From contig NZ_JAGTUK010000003.1 in assembly GCF_018224615.1 (NCBI RefSeq), positions 1 through 64,000 on the forward strand: a stretch of 64,000 nucleotides of DNA, written 5' to 3'. The DNA comes from Microbacterium paraoxydans. Lineage in GTDB: Bacteria; Actinomycetota; Actinomycetes; Actinomycetales; Microbacteriaceae. Of this stretch, positions 8,702 to 18,317 are shown piece by piece. The notes below the pieces were generated by a model that was not told where the DNA came from, did not search any database, and was given only the letters and a program-made list of their open reading frames with translations. How positions within the stretch are numbered: the stretch's first letter is position 1; each line of letters opens with the position of its first letter. Position numbers and translations under genes: made by a program.

Positions 8702-9604
8702 ATGCTGCTCGATCGCGCCCTCGACGCGTATCTGCGTCACGTGACGATCGAGCGCGGGCTGAGTGCCCACACGATCGCGGCGTACCGGCGTGACCTCGAC
8801 GGCTACCGGGAGTGGCTCGAGGCGGAGGGGATCGCCGACACGACCGAGGTGACCCCCGCCGTGATCGACCGTTTCATCGCCGAGCGCGCGTCGGCCGACC
8901 CCGCGCCGGCCGCGACGAGCCTCGCCCGGCTGCAGTCGTCCGTGCGGGGGTGGCACCGTTTCCTGGCGCGCGAGGGGATCGAGACGGACGACCCGAGCGG
9001 CCGCCTGCGCCCGCCCAAGGCCCCGCGGCGGCTGCCGAAGGCCCTGACGATCGAGCAGGTCGAGCGGCTGCTCGCCGCCCCGTCGCCCGAAGAGCCGCTC
9101 GGCATCCGCGACCGCGCGCTGCTGGAGCTGCTGTACGCCACCGGGGCCCGGGTGTCGGAGGCCGTCGGGCTCGACGTCGACGATCTCGCCCACGGGGAGG
9201 TGCTGCGGCTGCGCGGCAAGGGGTCGAAGGAGCGCATCGTTCCGGTCGGCTCGTACGCGCGCGAGGCCGTGGATGCGTACCTAACGCGCGTCCGGCCCGG
9301 CCTCGCCGCGAAGGGCCGAGCATCGGCGCGGCTGTTCCTCGGCGCGCGCGGTGCCCCTCTGTCGCGTCAGAGCGCGTGGCTGGTGATCCGCGCGGCCGCG
9401 GAGCGCGCGCGGATCACGGCCGAGGTGTCGCCTCACACGCTGCGGCACTCGTTCGCGACGCATCTGCTGCAGGGCGGCGCGGACGTGCGGGTGGTGCAGG
9501 AGCTGCTCGGGCACTCCTCGGTCGCGACGACCCAGATCTACACGCATGTGTCGGTGGATGCGCTGCGCGACGTGTACGCCACGTCCCACCCGCGCGCCCG
9601 CTGA
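8702..9604 (+). CDS. xerD: Tyrosine recombinase XerD
   Basis: 300 aa. Chromosome dimer resolution at dif with XerC/FtsK. N-terminal SAM-like core-binding domain (~1-90), then the catalytic domain with Arg in ATGARVSEAVGL, the HTLRHSFATHLLQGG box, His in LLGHSSVATTQ and the nucleophilic Tyr in IYTHVS. It sits next to the parA-scpA-scpB run, the ancestral actinobacterial position, so this is the housekeeping XerD rather than a phage integrase. Confidence 0.95.
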   Translation: MLLDRALDAYLRHVTIERGLSAHTIAAYRRDLDGYREWLEAEGIADTTEVTPAVIDRFIAERASADPAPAATSLARLQSSVRGWHRFLAREGIETDDPSGRLRPPKAPRRLPKALTIEQVERLLAAPSPEEPLGIRDRALLELLYATGARVSEAVGLDVDDLAHGEVLRLRGKGSKERIVPVGSYAREAVDAYLTRVRPGLAAKGRASARLFLGARGAPLSRQSAWLVIRAAAERARITAEVSPHTLRHSFATHLLQGGADVRVVQELLGHSSVATTQIYTHVSVDALRDVYATSHPRAR

Positions 9605-9665
9605 GCGGACGGTCCGCGTCGCTTCGTCGCCGCGCGCCGGGACGGCCCGCGACCGGCCCGGCCGC

Positions 9666-9671
9666 TACAAT
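9666..9671 (+). promoter_or_regulatory. -10 box (TACAAT) for the parA-scpAB operon
   Basis: TACAAT lies 29 nt before GTG 9701 in the 96-bp gap after xerD. The gene itself has a good ribosome-binding site (GAAGGAGCAGGAG), so this would be a leadered promoter. Confidence 0.45.
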
Positions 9672-9700
9672 CGAGCAAGCACGAAGGAGCAGGAGAACCG

Positions 9701-10591
9701 GTGGCTGAGAAAGCGGCGAAGTCCAGGGCGACGGCGAAGAAGGCCGACGACACCCCCATGGGACCCACCGGCCGCCCCTACCGCGGCTTCCCGATCCCGG
9801 CGCCGCTGAAGTCGCACGGCCCCGCGCGCATCATCGCGCTGTGCAACCAGAAGGGCGGCGTCGGCAAGACGACCACCTCGATCAACCTCGCCGCGTCTCT
9901 CGCGGAGTACGGGCGCAAGGTGCTCGCGGTTGACTTCGACCCCCAGGGTGCGCTGTCGGCGGGCCTCGGCATCCAGACGCACGACGTGCCCACCGTCTAC
10001 GACCTGCTGCTCGACACGAAGCGCGACGCGCACGAGGCGATCGTCCACTCGAACGTCGACGGCCTCGACGTGCTGCCCGCGAACATCGACCTGTCGGCCG
10101 CCGAGGTGCACCTGGTCAACGAGGTCGCCCGCGAGACGATCCTCGCGCGCGTGCTGCGTCAGGTCGCGGGGGAGTACGACGTCATCCTGATCGACTGCCA
10201 GCCGTCGCTCGGGCTGCTCACGGTCAACGCCCTCACCGCCGCGCATGGCGTGATCATCCCGCTCGAGTGCGAGTTCTTCGCGCTGCGTGGTGTGGCGCTG
10301 CTGATCGAGACCATCGACAAGGTGCGCGACCGCCTCAACCCGTCGATCACGATGGACGGGCTCCTCGCGACCATGTACGACCCGCGCACGCTGCACTCGC
10401 GCGAGGTGCTGGAGCGGGTGGTCGAGGCCTTCGGCGACGACGTGCTGGAGACCGTGATCGGCCGCACCGTGAAGTTCCCCGACGCCTCGGTCTCCGGCGT
10501 GCCCATCACCGAGTTCGCGCCGGAGCACGCCGCCGCGCAGGCGTATCTGCGGCTGGCGCGGGAGCTGGTCGCCCGTGGCGCCGTCGCCTGA
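9701..10591 (+). CDS. ParA/Soj-family ATPase
   Basis: 296 aa. Deviant Walker A QKGGVGKTTTSINLAASL (~residue 49), then the DFDPQGALSAGLG and LIDCQPSLGLL motifs of ParA/MinD ATPases. A basic ~40-residue N-terminal tail precedes the fold. This gene lies beside scpA-scpB rather than with parB, as in Rv1708, so it is probably a partition-related ATPase distinct from the oriC ParA. The stop lies inside the scpA start region (17-bp overlap). Confidence 0.9.
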   Translation: MAEKAAKSRATAKKADDTPMGPTGRPYRGFPIPAPLKSHGPARIIALCNQKGGVGKTTTSINLAASLAEYGRKVLAVDFDPQGALSAGLGIQTHDVPTVYDLLLDTKRDAHEAIVHSNVDGLDVLPANIDLSAAEVHLVNEVARETILARVLRQVAGEYDVILIDCQPSLGLLTVNALTAAHGVIIPLECEFFALRGVALLIETIDKVRDRLNPSITMDGLLATMYDPRTLHSREVLERVVEAFGDDVLETVIGRTVKFPDASVSGVPITEFAPEHAAAQAYLRLARELVARGAVA

Positions 10592-11423
10592 GAACGCCGA
10601 GACCGCCCCGATCGACGAGGCCGCCGCCCCCGCGGAGGGCGACACCGGCTTCCGCGTCTCCCTGTCGAACTTCGACGGACCGTTCGACCTGCTGCTGAAC
10701 CTCATCTCCAAACATGAGATGGACATCACCGAGGTGTCGCTGAGCGCCGTGACGAACGAGTTCATCGCGTACCTGGCGGAGCTGGAGGACGACGAGGAGC
10801 TCGACCAGGCGTCGGAGTTCCTCGTGGTCGCGGCGACGCTGCTCGACATGAAGGTCGCAGGCCTCCTGCCGCAGGGCGAGCTCGTCGACGCGGAGGCCGT
10901 GGCGCTGCTGGAGGCGCGCGACCTGCTGTTCGCCCGACTGCTGCAGTACCGGGCGTTCAAGGAGGTGTCGGCGTGGTTCGCGCGGTGCCTGCAGCGGGAG
11001 GACCGCCGGCACGTGCGCGCCGTGCCGCTGGAGGAGAAGCACCGCCGCAAGACGCCCGAGCTGGTGTGGTCGCTGAGCGCGGACGACTTCGCGGCGCTCG
11101 CACTGCTGGCCTTCGCCCCCAAGGAGATCCCGCACGTGGGGCTCGATCACCTGCACGCGCCGCTCGTGAGCATCCGCGAGCAGGCGGCGATCGTGGTCAC
11201 ACTGCTGCGCGGTACCGAATCGATCAGCTTCCGCGAGCTGGTGGCCGGGGTGACCGAGCCGGGCATCGTGGTCGCGCGGTTCATCTCAGTGCTGGAGCTG
11301 TACCGCCACGCGGCGCTGTCGTTCGAACAACTGGAACCGCTCGGGGAGCTGACCCTCCGCTGGGCCGCCGACACCTGGTCGGATGAGACACTCGCGACCC
11401 TGGGAGCCGACTATGACCGATGA
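10575..11423 (+). CDS. scpA: Segregation and condensation protein ScpA
   Basis: 282 aa. Kleisin subunit of the SMC-ScpAB condensin. Typical N-terminal sequence RVSLSNFDGPFDLLLNLISKHEMDI that binds the SMC neck, and a C-terminal winged helix that contacts the SMC cap. The start is a GTG inside the ParA gene. It overlaps scpB by 11 bp, so the subunits are translationally coupled. Confidence 0.95.
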   Translation: MAPSPENAETAPIDEAAAPAEGDTGFRVSLSNFDGPFDLLLNLISKHEMDITEVSLSAVTNEFIAYLAELEDDEELDQASEFLVVAATLLDMKVAGLLPQGELVDAEAVALLEARDLLFARLLQYRAFKEVSAWFARCLQREDRRHVRAVPLEEKHRRKTPELVWSLSADDFAALALLAFAPKEIPHVGLDHLHAPLVSIREQAAIVVTLLRGTESISFRELVAGVTEPGIVVARFISVLELYRHAALSFEQLEPLGELTLRWAADTWSDETLATLGADYDR

Positions 11424-12054
11424 GCCGACCGTGACCGGGCCGCATGGCGACCCGACGCCCGACGCGGGGGAGGAGTCCGCGACGGTCGTGGGTTCCGCGC
11501 TGCCGCTGAGCGAGCGTGTCGAGGCGATCCTGTTCATCGTGGACGAGCCGATCGGCCTGGTCGCCCTGGCGGCCGCGGTGGGGGCGCCGGTTCCCGCCGT
11601 GCGGCAGACGCTGGAGTCGCTCGTGGACGACTACGACGGACGGGGCGCCGGCCCGCGCCGCGGCTTCGAGCTGCGGGAGGTGGGCGGCGGCTGGCGGCTG
11701 TACGTGCGCGAAGACCTCGACCCCGTCGTCGCCGAGTTCGTGGGAGGGCAGGCGCCCGCGCGGCTCTCGCAGGCGGCCCTGGAGACCCTCGCCGTGATCG
11801 CCTACAAGCAGCCGGTCACGCGCAGCCAGGTGGCGTCGATCCGGGCCGTGAACGTCGACTCCGTCGTGCGGACGCTGCTGGCGCGCGGTCTCATCACCGA
11901 GCTGTTCGCCGACTCCGAGACCGGCGCGATCAACTACGGCACGACCGATGCGCTGCTGCAGCACCTGGGCATCAACTCGCTCGACGAACTGCCCCCGATC
12001 TCACCGCTGCTCGACGACGGCGCAGACGGCTTCGACGAAGGGACCCTCCGATGA
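11413..12054 (+). CDS. scpB: Segregation and condensation protein ScpB
   Basis: 213 aa. Two winged-helix domains, with the characteristic AALETLAVIAYKQPVTRSQV segment and VDSVVRTLLARGLI. It dimerises and binds the middle of ScpA. The first ~35 residues are poorly conserved linker. The start at 11413 overlaps scpA. The stop overlaps the next ATG (ATGA). Confidence 0.94.
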   Translation: MTDEPTVTGPHGDPTPDAGEESATVVGSALPLSERVEAILFIVDEPIGLVALAAAVGAPVPAVRQTLESLVDDYDGRGAGPRRGFELREVGGGWRLYVREDLDPVVAEFVGGQAPARLSQAALETLAVIAYKQPVTRSQVASIRAVNVDSVVRTLLARGLITELFADSETGAINYGTTDALLQHLGINSLDELPPISPLLDDGADGFDEGTLR

Positions 12055-12848
12055 ACGCTGCCAACGACGACGCCACCGCCCCCGAGGGCGTGCGGCTGCA
12101 GAAGGTGCTCGCGGCGGCGGGGGTGGCCTCGCGTCGCGTCGTGGAGCAGTACATCGTGGAGGGGCGCATCCGCGTGAACGGGCAGACCGTGACCGAGCTC
12201 GGGCGGCGGATCGATCCGGAGCGCGACCTGGTCGACGTCGACGGCACCGCGGTGCAGCTCGACGTGAGCAAGCGCTACGTGATGCTGAACAAGCCCACCG
12301 GCGTGGTCAGCAGCATGCGCGACGAGAGCGGCCGCCCCGACCTGCGCCGCTTCACGAAGGACTACGAGGAGCGGCTGTACAACGTGGGGCGGCTGGACGC
12401 CGAGACCAGCGGACTGCTGCTGCTCACGAACGACGGAGAGCTCGCGCACGTGCTGGCGCACCCCTCGTTCGGCGTGACGAAGGTGTACATCGCGAAAGTC
12501 GACGGCACCGTGACCGCGCAGACGATCTCGACCCTCACCCGCGGCATCGAGTTGGAGGACGGCCCCATCGCGGCGGACAAGGCGCGGCTGCTGGACACCT
12601 CCCGCGGGTCGAGCCTGGTGGAGCTGACGCTGCACTCGGGTCGCAACCGGATCGTGCGCCGCATGATGGCCGCGGTCGGGCATCCCGTCACCGAGCTCGT
12701 CCGCCGCCAGTTCGGCCCGCTGCACCTGGGAACCCTCCCGGCGGGAAAGACGCGCGACCTGAGTAAAATCGAACTCGGCGCGCTGCTGACTCTCGCGCGC
12801 CGGGAATCCGGTGTCGCCGCGGCGCCAGGCGATCAGGAGAACGTATGA
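12051..12848 (+). CDS. rluB: RluB/RsuA-family pseudouridine synthase
   Basis: 265 aa. S4 RNA-binding domain (~12-60, RLQKVLAAAGVASRRVVEQY) followed by an RsuA-type catalytic domain with the catalytic Asp in VGRLDAETSGLLLLTNDGEL and the HSGRNRIVRRMMAAVGHPV motif. By position (scpB-pus-cmk) it matches Rv1711, assigned to 23S rRNA. RluB is preferred over RsuA on context only. ATGA overlaps on both sides. Confidence 0.88.
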   Translation: MNAANDDATAPEGVRLQKVLAAAGVASRRVVEQYIVEGRIRVNGQTVTELGRRIDPERDLVDVDGTAVQLDVSKRYVMLNKPTGVVSSMRDESGRPDLRRFTKDYEERLYNVGRLDAETSGLLLLTNDGELAHVLAHPSFGVTKVYIAKVDGTVTAQTISTLTRGIELEDGPIAADKARLLDTSRGSSLVELTLHSGRNRIVRRMMAAVGHPVTELVRRQFGPLHLGTLPAGKTRDLSKIELGALLTLARRESGVAAAPGDQENV

Positions 12849-13981
12849 CCGACACGACGAGTGCGCCCACGGCGCGGAGGGCCGGAGCCGTCGCGCCCCG
12901 CCTGTCCGGCACCGTCCGCATCGTCGGCACCGGTCTCCTCGGCGCGAGCGTGGGCCATGCCCTGCGTGCCAAGGGCGTCGACGTGGCGCTCACCGATGCC
13001 TCGCCCGCACAGCTGCGACTCGCGGTGGACTACGGTGCCGGGCGATTCGCGGCCGACGACGACAGTCCGGCGCTGATCGTGGTGGCCGTGCCGCCCGATG
13101 TCACCGCCGACGTGATCCAGGCCGAGCTGGAGCGGTACCCGGACGCCGTCGTGACCGATGTCGCGAGCGTGAAGCTGGAGCCCTTCCGCACGCTGCGCGA
13201 CCGCGGCGTCGACCTCACGCGCTACATCGGGTCGCATCCGCTCGCCGGCCGGGAGCGCGGCGGGGCCATCTCGGCGCGCGCCGATCTGTTCATCGGTCGG
13301 CCCTGGGTCGTGTGCCGCGACGAGGACACGAAGGCCGCCGACCTCGCGCTGGTCGAGGCGCTTGCGCTGGACGTGGGCGCGATGCCGCTCGAGATGACGC
13401 CGGAGGAGCACGATCGCTCGGTCGCGCTCACCTCGCACGTGCCGCAGGTGGTGGCGAGCCTGCTGGCCGCTCGCCTCGCCGGGGCCGAGGAGGGCGCACT
13501 GCGTCTGGCCGGTCAGGGTGTGCGGGACACCACGCGCATCGCCGCGTCCGCCCCCGAGCTGTGGGTGCAGATCCTCGGTGCGAACGCCGGCCCGGTCGTG
13601 GAGATCCTCGACGCGCTGGCCGCGGACCTGGGCGAGGTCGCCGAGGCGTTGCGTGCACCGGCGGCCCCCGGCGCACGCCGTGTGATCGCGGAGACCATCC
13701 GGCAGGGCAACGACGGCGTGGAGCGCCTGCCCGGCAAGCACGGCCAGAACCGGCGCTTCGAGACGCTCGTGGTCATGGTCGACGACACCGCGGGACAGCT
13801 CGGGCGCTTGTTCGGCGAGCTCGGGGAACTCGGCGTCAACGTCGAGGACCTGCGCCTGGAGCACTCGCCCGGCGCGCAGTTCGGTCTGGCCGAGATCAGT
13901 GTCGACCCCGCGGCGCTGCACGGCGCGATCACCGGGCTCCAGGAACGCGGCTGGCGCATTGCAGGGAACACGAATGACTGA
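12845..13981 (+). CDS. tyrA: Prephenate dehydrogenase with ACT domain
   Basis: 378 aa. Converts prephenate to 4-hydroxyphenylpyruvate in tyrosine synthesis. N-terminal Rossmann NAD(P) site ([16 protein letters not shown], ~residue 25), the [10 protein letters not shown] substrate motif, a helical dimer domain, and a C-terminal ACT domain (~300-375, [15 protein letters not shown]) that probably gives tyrosine feedback control. It is inserted between rluB and cmk, an arrangement seen in Microbacteriaceae but not in mycobacteria. Overlaps cmk by 8 bp. Confidence 0.93.
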   Translation: MTDTTSAPTARRAGAVAPRLSGTVRIVGTGLLGASVGHALRAKGVDVALTDASPAQLRLAVDYGAGRFAADDDSPALIVVAVPPDVTADVIQAELERYPDAVVTDVASVKLEPFRTLRDRGVDLTRYIGSHPLAGRERGGAISARADLFIGRPWVVCRDEDTKAADLALVEALALDVGAMPLEMTPEEHDRSVALTSHVPQVVASLLAARLAGAEEGALRLAGQGVRDTTRIAASAPELWVQILGANAGPVVEILDALAADLGEVAEALRAPAAPGARRVIAETIRQGNDGVERLPGKHGQNRRFETLVVMVDDTAGQLGRLFGELGELGVNVEDLRLEHSPGAQFGLAEISVDPAALHGAITGLQERGWRIAGNTND

Positions 13982-14672
13982 CACCTCCACCGTCTCCGCC
14001 ACGAAGTTCATCGCCATCGACGGGCCGGCCGGCTCCGGCAAGTCCAGCGTGTCCAAGGCCGTGGCCCGCACGCTCGGCTACGGCTACCTCGACACCGGCT
14101 CGGCCTACCGCGCGCTCGCGTGGCACGTGCTGGCGCAGGGCGCGGACACCGACGATGCGGCCGCCGTGCGCGCGGCCGCCGCCGATTTCCCCGTGCGGCT
14201 GGGGCTCGACCCTGACGACCGCACGGTGCGGGTGGGCGAGGCCGACGTGACCGAGGCGATCCGCGAACCCCGGGTGTCCGGTGCGGTGAGCGGCGTGGCT
14301 CGCGTGCCCGAGGTGCGCGCGCAGGTGAACGAGCTGTTCCGTGCGCTCGTCGCCGCCGCGCCCTACCCGGCCGTGGTGGTCGAGGGTCGCGACATCACGA
14401 CCGTCGTCGCCCCGGACGCGCCCGTGCGCATCCTGCTGACCGCAGCACCCGAGGTGCGCGCCGCCCGTCGTGCCGGTGAGCTGGCCGGGGAGAACGCCGC
14501 CGCGGTCGCTGCGGCCCTGCACCAGCGCGACGCCTCCGACAGCGCGGTCGTCGACTTCCTGAACGCCGCGGAAGGCGTCGAGGTCGTCGATTCGACCGCT
14601 CTCGACTTCCCCCAGACCATCGACGCCGTGCTCGCGGTGATCGAACGACTCCAAGGAGCACACCGTGGCTGA
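13974..14672 (+). CDS. cmk: Cytidylate kinase
   Basis: 232 aa. Phosphorylates CMP and dCMP. P-loop [15 protein letters not shown] at ~17-31, [13 protein letters not shown] substrate motif, [15 protein letters not shown] and the RDASDSAV lid region. The ATG at 13974 is preferred because the longer upstream frame runs through tyrA. It overlaps tyrA and der by 8 bp each. Confidence 0.95.
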   Translation: MTDTSTVSATKFIAIDGPAGSGKSSVSKAVARTLGYGYLDTGSAYRALAWHVLAQGADTDDAAAVRAAAADFPVRLGLDPDDRTVRVGEADVTEAIREPRVSGAVSGVARVPEVRAQVNELFRALVAAAPYPAVVVEGRDITTVVAPDAPVRILLTAAPEVRAARRAGELAGENAAAVAAALHQRDASDSAVVDFLNAAEGVEVVDSTALDFPQTIDAVLAVIERLQGAHRG

Positions 14673-16185
14673 CGACGAATACGAAGGCGGCCCCGACCAG
14701 CTCGCCGAGAAGATGGAGAACCTCGACGAGCAGCTCGCCGAGCAGCGCGCCGAGACCCTGCGTGCCGGGCTGGCCGACTACGAGCTGGACGACGAGGACG
14801 CGGCACTGCTCGCGGGCGTCGCGCTCGGCGAGGACGGCATCGAGTTCCTTCCCGCGCTGCCGGTCGTCGCGATCGTCGGACGGCCGAACGTGGGCAAGTC
14901 CGCGCTCGTGAACCGCATCCTCGGCCGCCGCGAGGCGGTCGTGGAAGACACCCCCGGCGTGACGCGCGACCGCGTGACCTACAAGGCGGAGTGGAACGAT
15001 CGCCGCTTCACGCTCGTCGACACGGGCGGCTGGGAGCCCGACGCCCGCGGCATCGACCGCTCGGTGGCAGCGCAGGCGGAGGTCGCGATCGACCTGTCCG
15101 ACGTGGTGCTGTTCGTGGTGGACGCGATGGTGGGCGCCACATCGACCGACGAGCACGTGGTGAAGCTGCTGCGCAAGAGCGGCAAGCCGGTGTTCCTGGT
15201 GGCCAACAAGATCGACGACGCCCGGCAGGAGCCGGAGGCGGCCGCGCTGTGGAACCTCGGGCTCGGCGAGCCGCACCCGGTGTCGGCGATCCACGGCCGC
15301 GGTGTGGCCGATCTGCTCGACGCCGTGCTGACCAAGCTCCCCGAGGTGTCGGCGGTCGCGAAGCAGGAGATCGGCGGGCCGCGACGCGTCGCGATCCTCG
15401 GGCGTCCGAACGTGGGCAAGTCCTCGCTGCTGAACAAGGCGGCGGGCGAGGAGCGCGTTGTCGTGAACGACCTCGCCGGCACCACGCGCGACCCGGTGGA
15501 CGAGGTGGTCGAGCTCGGCGGCAAGATGTGGCGCCTGGTGGACACGGCCGGCATCCGTCGCCGCGTGCACATGGCCCAGGGCGCCGACTTCTACGCCTCG
15601 CTGCGCACCTCGGCCGCGCTGGAGAAGGCCGAAGTGGCCGTGGTCGTGCTCGACGTGTCGGAGACGATCAGCGAGCAGGACGTGCGCATCATCGACCTGG
15701 TGCTGGAGTCGGGGCGCGCGCTCGTGCTGGCGTTCAACAAGTGGGATCGTCTGAACGACGACGACCTGGAGAACGCCGACCGCCGCCGCTACCTGGAGCG
15801 TGAGATCGAGCAGGACCTGGCCCACGTGGCCTGGGCGCCGCGCGTGAACATCTCCGCCAAGACCGGTCGACACCTGGACAAGCTCGTGCCGGCGCTGGAG
15901 ACCGCGCTGGAGAACTGGGACCGGCGTATCCCGACCGGCAAGTTCAACGCGTTCCTCGCGGAGCTCGTGGCGGAGCACCCGCACCCCGTGCGCGGGGGCA
16001 AGCAGCCGCGCATCCTGTTCGGCACGCAGGCGTCGACGCGCCCGCCGACGTTCGTGCTGTTCACGACCGGGTTCCTCGACCCGGGCTACCGCCGGTTCAT
16101 CCAGCGGCGCCTGCGCGAGCTCTACCCGTTCGAGGGCACCCCGATCGTGATCAACATGCGCGTGCGCGAGCGGCGGCAGCGCTGA
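14665..16185 (+). CDS. der: Ribosome-assembly GTPase Der (EngA)
   Basis: 506 aa. Two tandem Era-like G domains, each with GRPNVGKS P-loop (~residues 72 and 246) and DTGG/DTAG switch motifs, followed by a KH-like C-terminal domain. The first ~60 residues are an acidic extension common in actinobacterial Der. It acts in 50S maturation. The GTG start overlaps cmk by 8 bp, and the run starting at 9701 ends here. Confidence 0.96.
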   Translation: MADDEYEGGPDQLAEKMENLDEQLAEQRAETLRAGLADYELDDEDAALLAGVALGEDGIEFLPALPVVAIVGRPNVGKSALVNRILGRREAVVEDTPGVTRDRVTYKAEWNDRRFTLVDTGGWEPDARGIDRSVAAQAEVAIDLSDVVLFVVDAMVGATSTDEHVVKLLRKSGKPVFLVANKIDDARQEPEAAALWNLGLGEPHPVSAIHGRGVADLLDAVLTKLPEVSAVAKQEIGGPRRVAILGRPNVGKSSLLNKAAGEERVVVNDLAGTTRDPVDEVVELGGKMWRLVDTAGIRRRVHMAQGADFYASLRTSAALEKAEVAVVVLDVSETISEQDVRIIDLVLESGRALVLAFNKWDRLNDDDLENADRRRYLEREIEQDLAHVAWAPRVNISAKTGRHLDKLVPALETALENWDRRIPTGKFNAFLAELVAEHPHPVRGGKQPRILFGTQASTRPPTFVLFTTGFLDPGYRRFIQRRLRELYPFEGTPIVINMRVRERRQR

Positions 16186-16246
16186 CGCGTTCCCGCGTGT
16201 GTCGCCGGGTGGCGCCGTGACTCCCATGCTGTGAAAGGCTGAGGGG

Positions 16247-17182
16247 GTGACAGTCGTACCCCCCGCGCCCGGCGAACCGCGCCGCCCCGAAGGCCCCCGC
16301 AATCCGGGCGACGCCTGGGTGGTGGCCGACTCCGGTGAGCGCTACTGGGGCCGGTTCGGTGCCGCGGGGCTGCTGGCGTTCGACCCCGCGCGGGGGATCC
16401 TGCTGCAGCATCGCGTGTCGTGGAGCCACTTCGGCGGCACGTGGGGTCTGCCGGGCGGTGCGCTGCACGAGGGCGAGTCGGCGATCGTCGGCGCGATCCG
16501 TGAGGCGCAGGAGGAGGCGGGGGTACCGGACGGTGCGGTCCGCCCGCGGTTCACGAGCGTGCTCGACCTCGGTATCTGGTCGTACACGACGGTGGTCGCG
16601 GATGTGCGTACGCCGTTCGACCCGGTGATCAGCGACCCGGAGAGCGTTGCGCTCGAGTGGATCCCGGTGGACCGGGTGGACGAGCTGCCGCTGCACCCGG
16701 GGTTCGGGGCGGCGTGGCCGCGACTGCGCGCGCAGCTCGACGTGCACCCGGCCGTGGTGGTCGACGGTGCGAACGTGGTGGGCTCGGTGCCCGACGGCTG
16801 GTGGAAGGATCGCGCGGGGGCGGCGGCGCGGTTGCGTGACCGGCTGGCTGGGCTGGCGGTGCCCGCCGACGAGTTCGAGCTCGCGGGCGACGCCTGGTAC
16901 CCGGAGGTGTCGCTCGTGGTGGAGGGCCGGGCGCGGGACATCGCCGAGGACACCGCGGAGGGCCCCATGGCGGAGGCGCGTGCCGCCGACCCGGTGCTGT
17001 CGGTCGTGCGGGCCGAGGCGGCAAGGGACGACGCGATCGTCGCCGAGGTGGAGCGGCGGGTCGCGTCGGCGCAGCGCGTGCTGGCGGTGACGAGCGACCG
17101 GGAGCTGCGTCAGCGTGTAGAGGCCGCGGGGGCCGCGCAGGTGCGGTCGAGCGGCTGGCTCCTGGGACTGCTGGCCGGCTGA
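16247..17182 (+). CDS. NUDIX hydrolase fused to a NYN/PIN-like domain
   Basis: 311 aa. The N-terminal NUDIX domain (~25-160) has a complete box, GALHEGESAIVGAIREAQEEAG. The C-terminal half (~165-311) opens with the strand and acidic motif VVVDGANVVGS and continues with ARLRDRLAGL, VVEGRARDI and VLAVTSDRELRQR. This resembles NYN/PIN-fold nucleases, in which the first Asp of DGANVV binds metal and a later TSDREL supplies a second acidic site. Substrate unknown. A combined nucleotide and RNA clean-up role is only a guess. It is transcribed alone and converges with the minus-strand group. Confidence 0.75.
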   Translation: MTVVPPAPGEPRRPEGPRNPGDAWVVADSGERYWGRFGAAGLLAFDPARGILLQHRVSWSHFGGTWGLPGGALHEGESAIVGAIREAQEEAGVPDGAVRPRFTSVLDLGIWSYTTVVADVRTPFDPVISDPESVALEWIPVDRVDELPLHPGFGAAWPRLRAQLDVHPAVVVDGANVVGSVPDGWWKDRAGAAARLRDRLAGLAVPADEFELAGDAWYPEVSLVVEGRARDIAEDTAEGPMAEARAADPVLSVVRAEAARDDAIVAEVERRVASAQRVLAVTSDRELRQRVEAAGAAQVRSSGWLLGLLAG

Positions 17183-17195
17183 CGAGGCGGGAACG

Positions 17196-17567
17196 TCAGT
17201 CGGGAGGGGTGTCGCGGCCGCGGAGGCGGTCGATCTCCCGGCGTTCGCGTTTGGTCGGACGGCCGGCCCCACGGTCACGGAGGCCGAGTGCGGCCTGCGG
17301 TTCGCGTTCGGGGGTGCGGTCGTCGTAGGCGAGCGCCGCGAGCGGGGCGCCGACCCGCTTCACGAGCAGCTGACGGACGATCAGGATGCGGTCGAAGCCG
17401 GAGATGCGGATGCGCAGCTCATCGCCGATGCGGATGGTCTGCGCGGCCTTGGCCTTGTCGCCGTTGACGCGCACGTGCCCCGCGCGGCAGGCGGTGGTCG
17501 CCGCCGACCGGGTCTTGTAGACGCGGACCGACCACAGCCAGCTGTCCACGCGCACGCTGTCCACCAT
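17196..17567 (-). CDS. S4-domain RNA-binding protein (Hsp15/RqcH-partner-like)
   Basis: 123 aa. N-terminal S4 domain (VRVDSWLWSVRVYKTRSAAT...GHVRVNGDKAKAA) and a basic, Arg-rich C-terminal tail (GRPTKRERREIDRLRGRD), the layout of Hsp15 heat-shock proteins that bind 50S subunits carrying stalled nascent chains. The ATG overlaps the stop of the upstream gene by one base, so it is the last gene of a short minus-strand operon. Confidence 0.85.
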   Translation of the reverse strand: MVDSVRVDSWLWSVRVYKTRSAATTACRAGHVRVNGDKAKAAQTIRIGDELRIRISGFDRILIVRQLLVKRVGAPLAALAYDDRTPEREPQAALGLRDRGAGRPTKRERREIDRLRGRDTPPD

Positions 17568-18238
17568 CAGGCGTCCCTCCGTCGGGTGAGCACGAGCAGG
17601 GCACCCGCGACGAGGAGCCCCTGACCCAGCGTGTACGTCGCCATGACGGCGGGGCTGCTCCAGGCGGGCAGGGCGTCGGGAAGGAACAGCCGGAACGCCA
17701 GGATCGTGTCGCTGGTGAGGAAGAAGACGCCGCCCATCGCGACGAGCGGGTGGCATCGCGCGGCGATGGCTGCGGTGCCGCCGAGCAGGAGGCCGTAGGC
17801 GGCGACGCCGATCAGCAGGGGGCCGGTGTGCGGGCCGAGCGCAAGGATCATCGCGACCCACCAGGCCGCGTACACCAGCGTCCACCACGGCAGCCGACGC
17901 TGCGCGAGGTGACGGCTGAACAGCACGATGTAGGCCACGTGCGCGATGCCGAAGAACGCGAGCATGAGGGGGAGCTCCGGCGCCGCAGGGAACAGGGCCC
18001 CGGCGCCGTCGCCCAGCCAGGAGAACACCAGCGCCGCGAGCAGCAGCGCGACGGCCGACCGCCGTGCGACGCGCGGCGCGGCCGCGAGCACCGGCACCGC
18101 GAGCAGCGGCATCAGCAGGAGCTTCGTGGGACCGGCGAGCGGGTGCGCCAGGGCCAGGAGCACGACGTGCAGCAGCGACACCGTGGCGAACGGCAGGAAC
18201 GCCCACGCGACCGGGCGGGGGAGGGCGCGGCGCGGCAT
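17567..18238 (-). CDS. YhhN/TMEM86-family membrane protein (lysoplasmalogenase-like)
   Basis: 223 aa, about eight hydrophobic helices. The Asp pair SWLGDGAGAL and FFLTSDTILAF are the conserved acidic sites of the YhhN/TMEM86 family, whose animal members hydrolyse the vinyl ether of lysoplasmalogens. The bacterial role is not settled. The start at 18238 is supported by TACGAT placed 6 nt upstream. The stop overlaps the next ATG. Confidence 0.83.
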   Translation of the reverse strand: MPRRALPRPVAWAFLPFATVSLLHVVLLALAHPLAGPTKLLLMPLLAVPVLAAAPRVARRSAVALLLAALVFSWLGDGAGALFPAAPELPLMLAFFGIAHVAYIVLFSRHLAQRRLPWWTLVYAAWWVAMILALGPHTGPLLIGVAAYGLLLGGTAAIAARCHPLVAMGGVFFLTSDTILAFRLFLPDALPAWSSPAVMATYTLGQGLLVAGALLVLTRRRDA

Positions 18239-18244
18239 CCCCTC

Positions 18245-18250
18245 ATCGTA
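18245..18250 (-). promoter_or_regulatory. -10 box (TACGAT) of a leaderless promoter
   Basis: Read on the minus strand, TACGAT then GAGGGG then ATG 18238. Confidence 0.5.
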
Positions 18251-18317
18251 GGGCGGCGGGGAGACGCGATGCGGCGCGGTGGGCGCGTGCAGCGCGGGGG
18301 AGCGGTCGCGCACCGGC

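Noticed and set aside
8702..9604. Phage or island integrase
   Set aside because: Sequence and position identify the housekeeping XerD; it is 10 kb from the tRNA island and embedded in a core operon.
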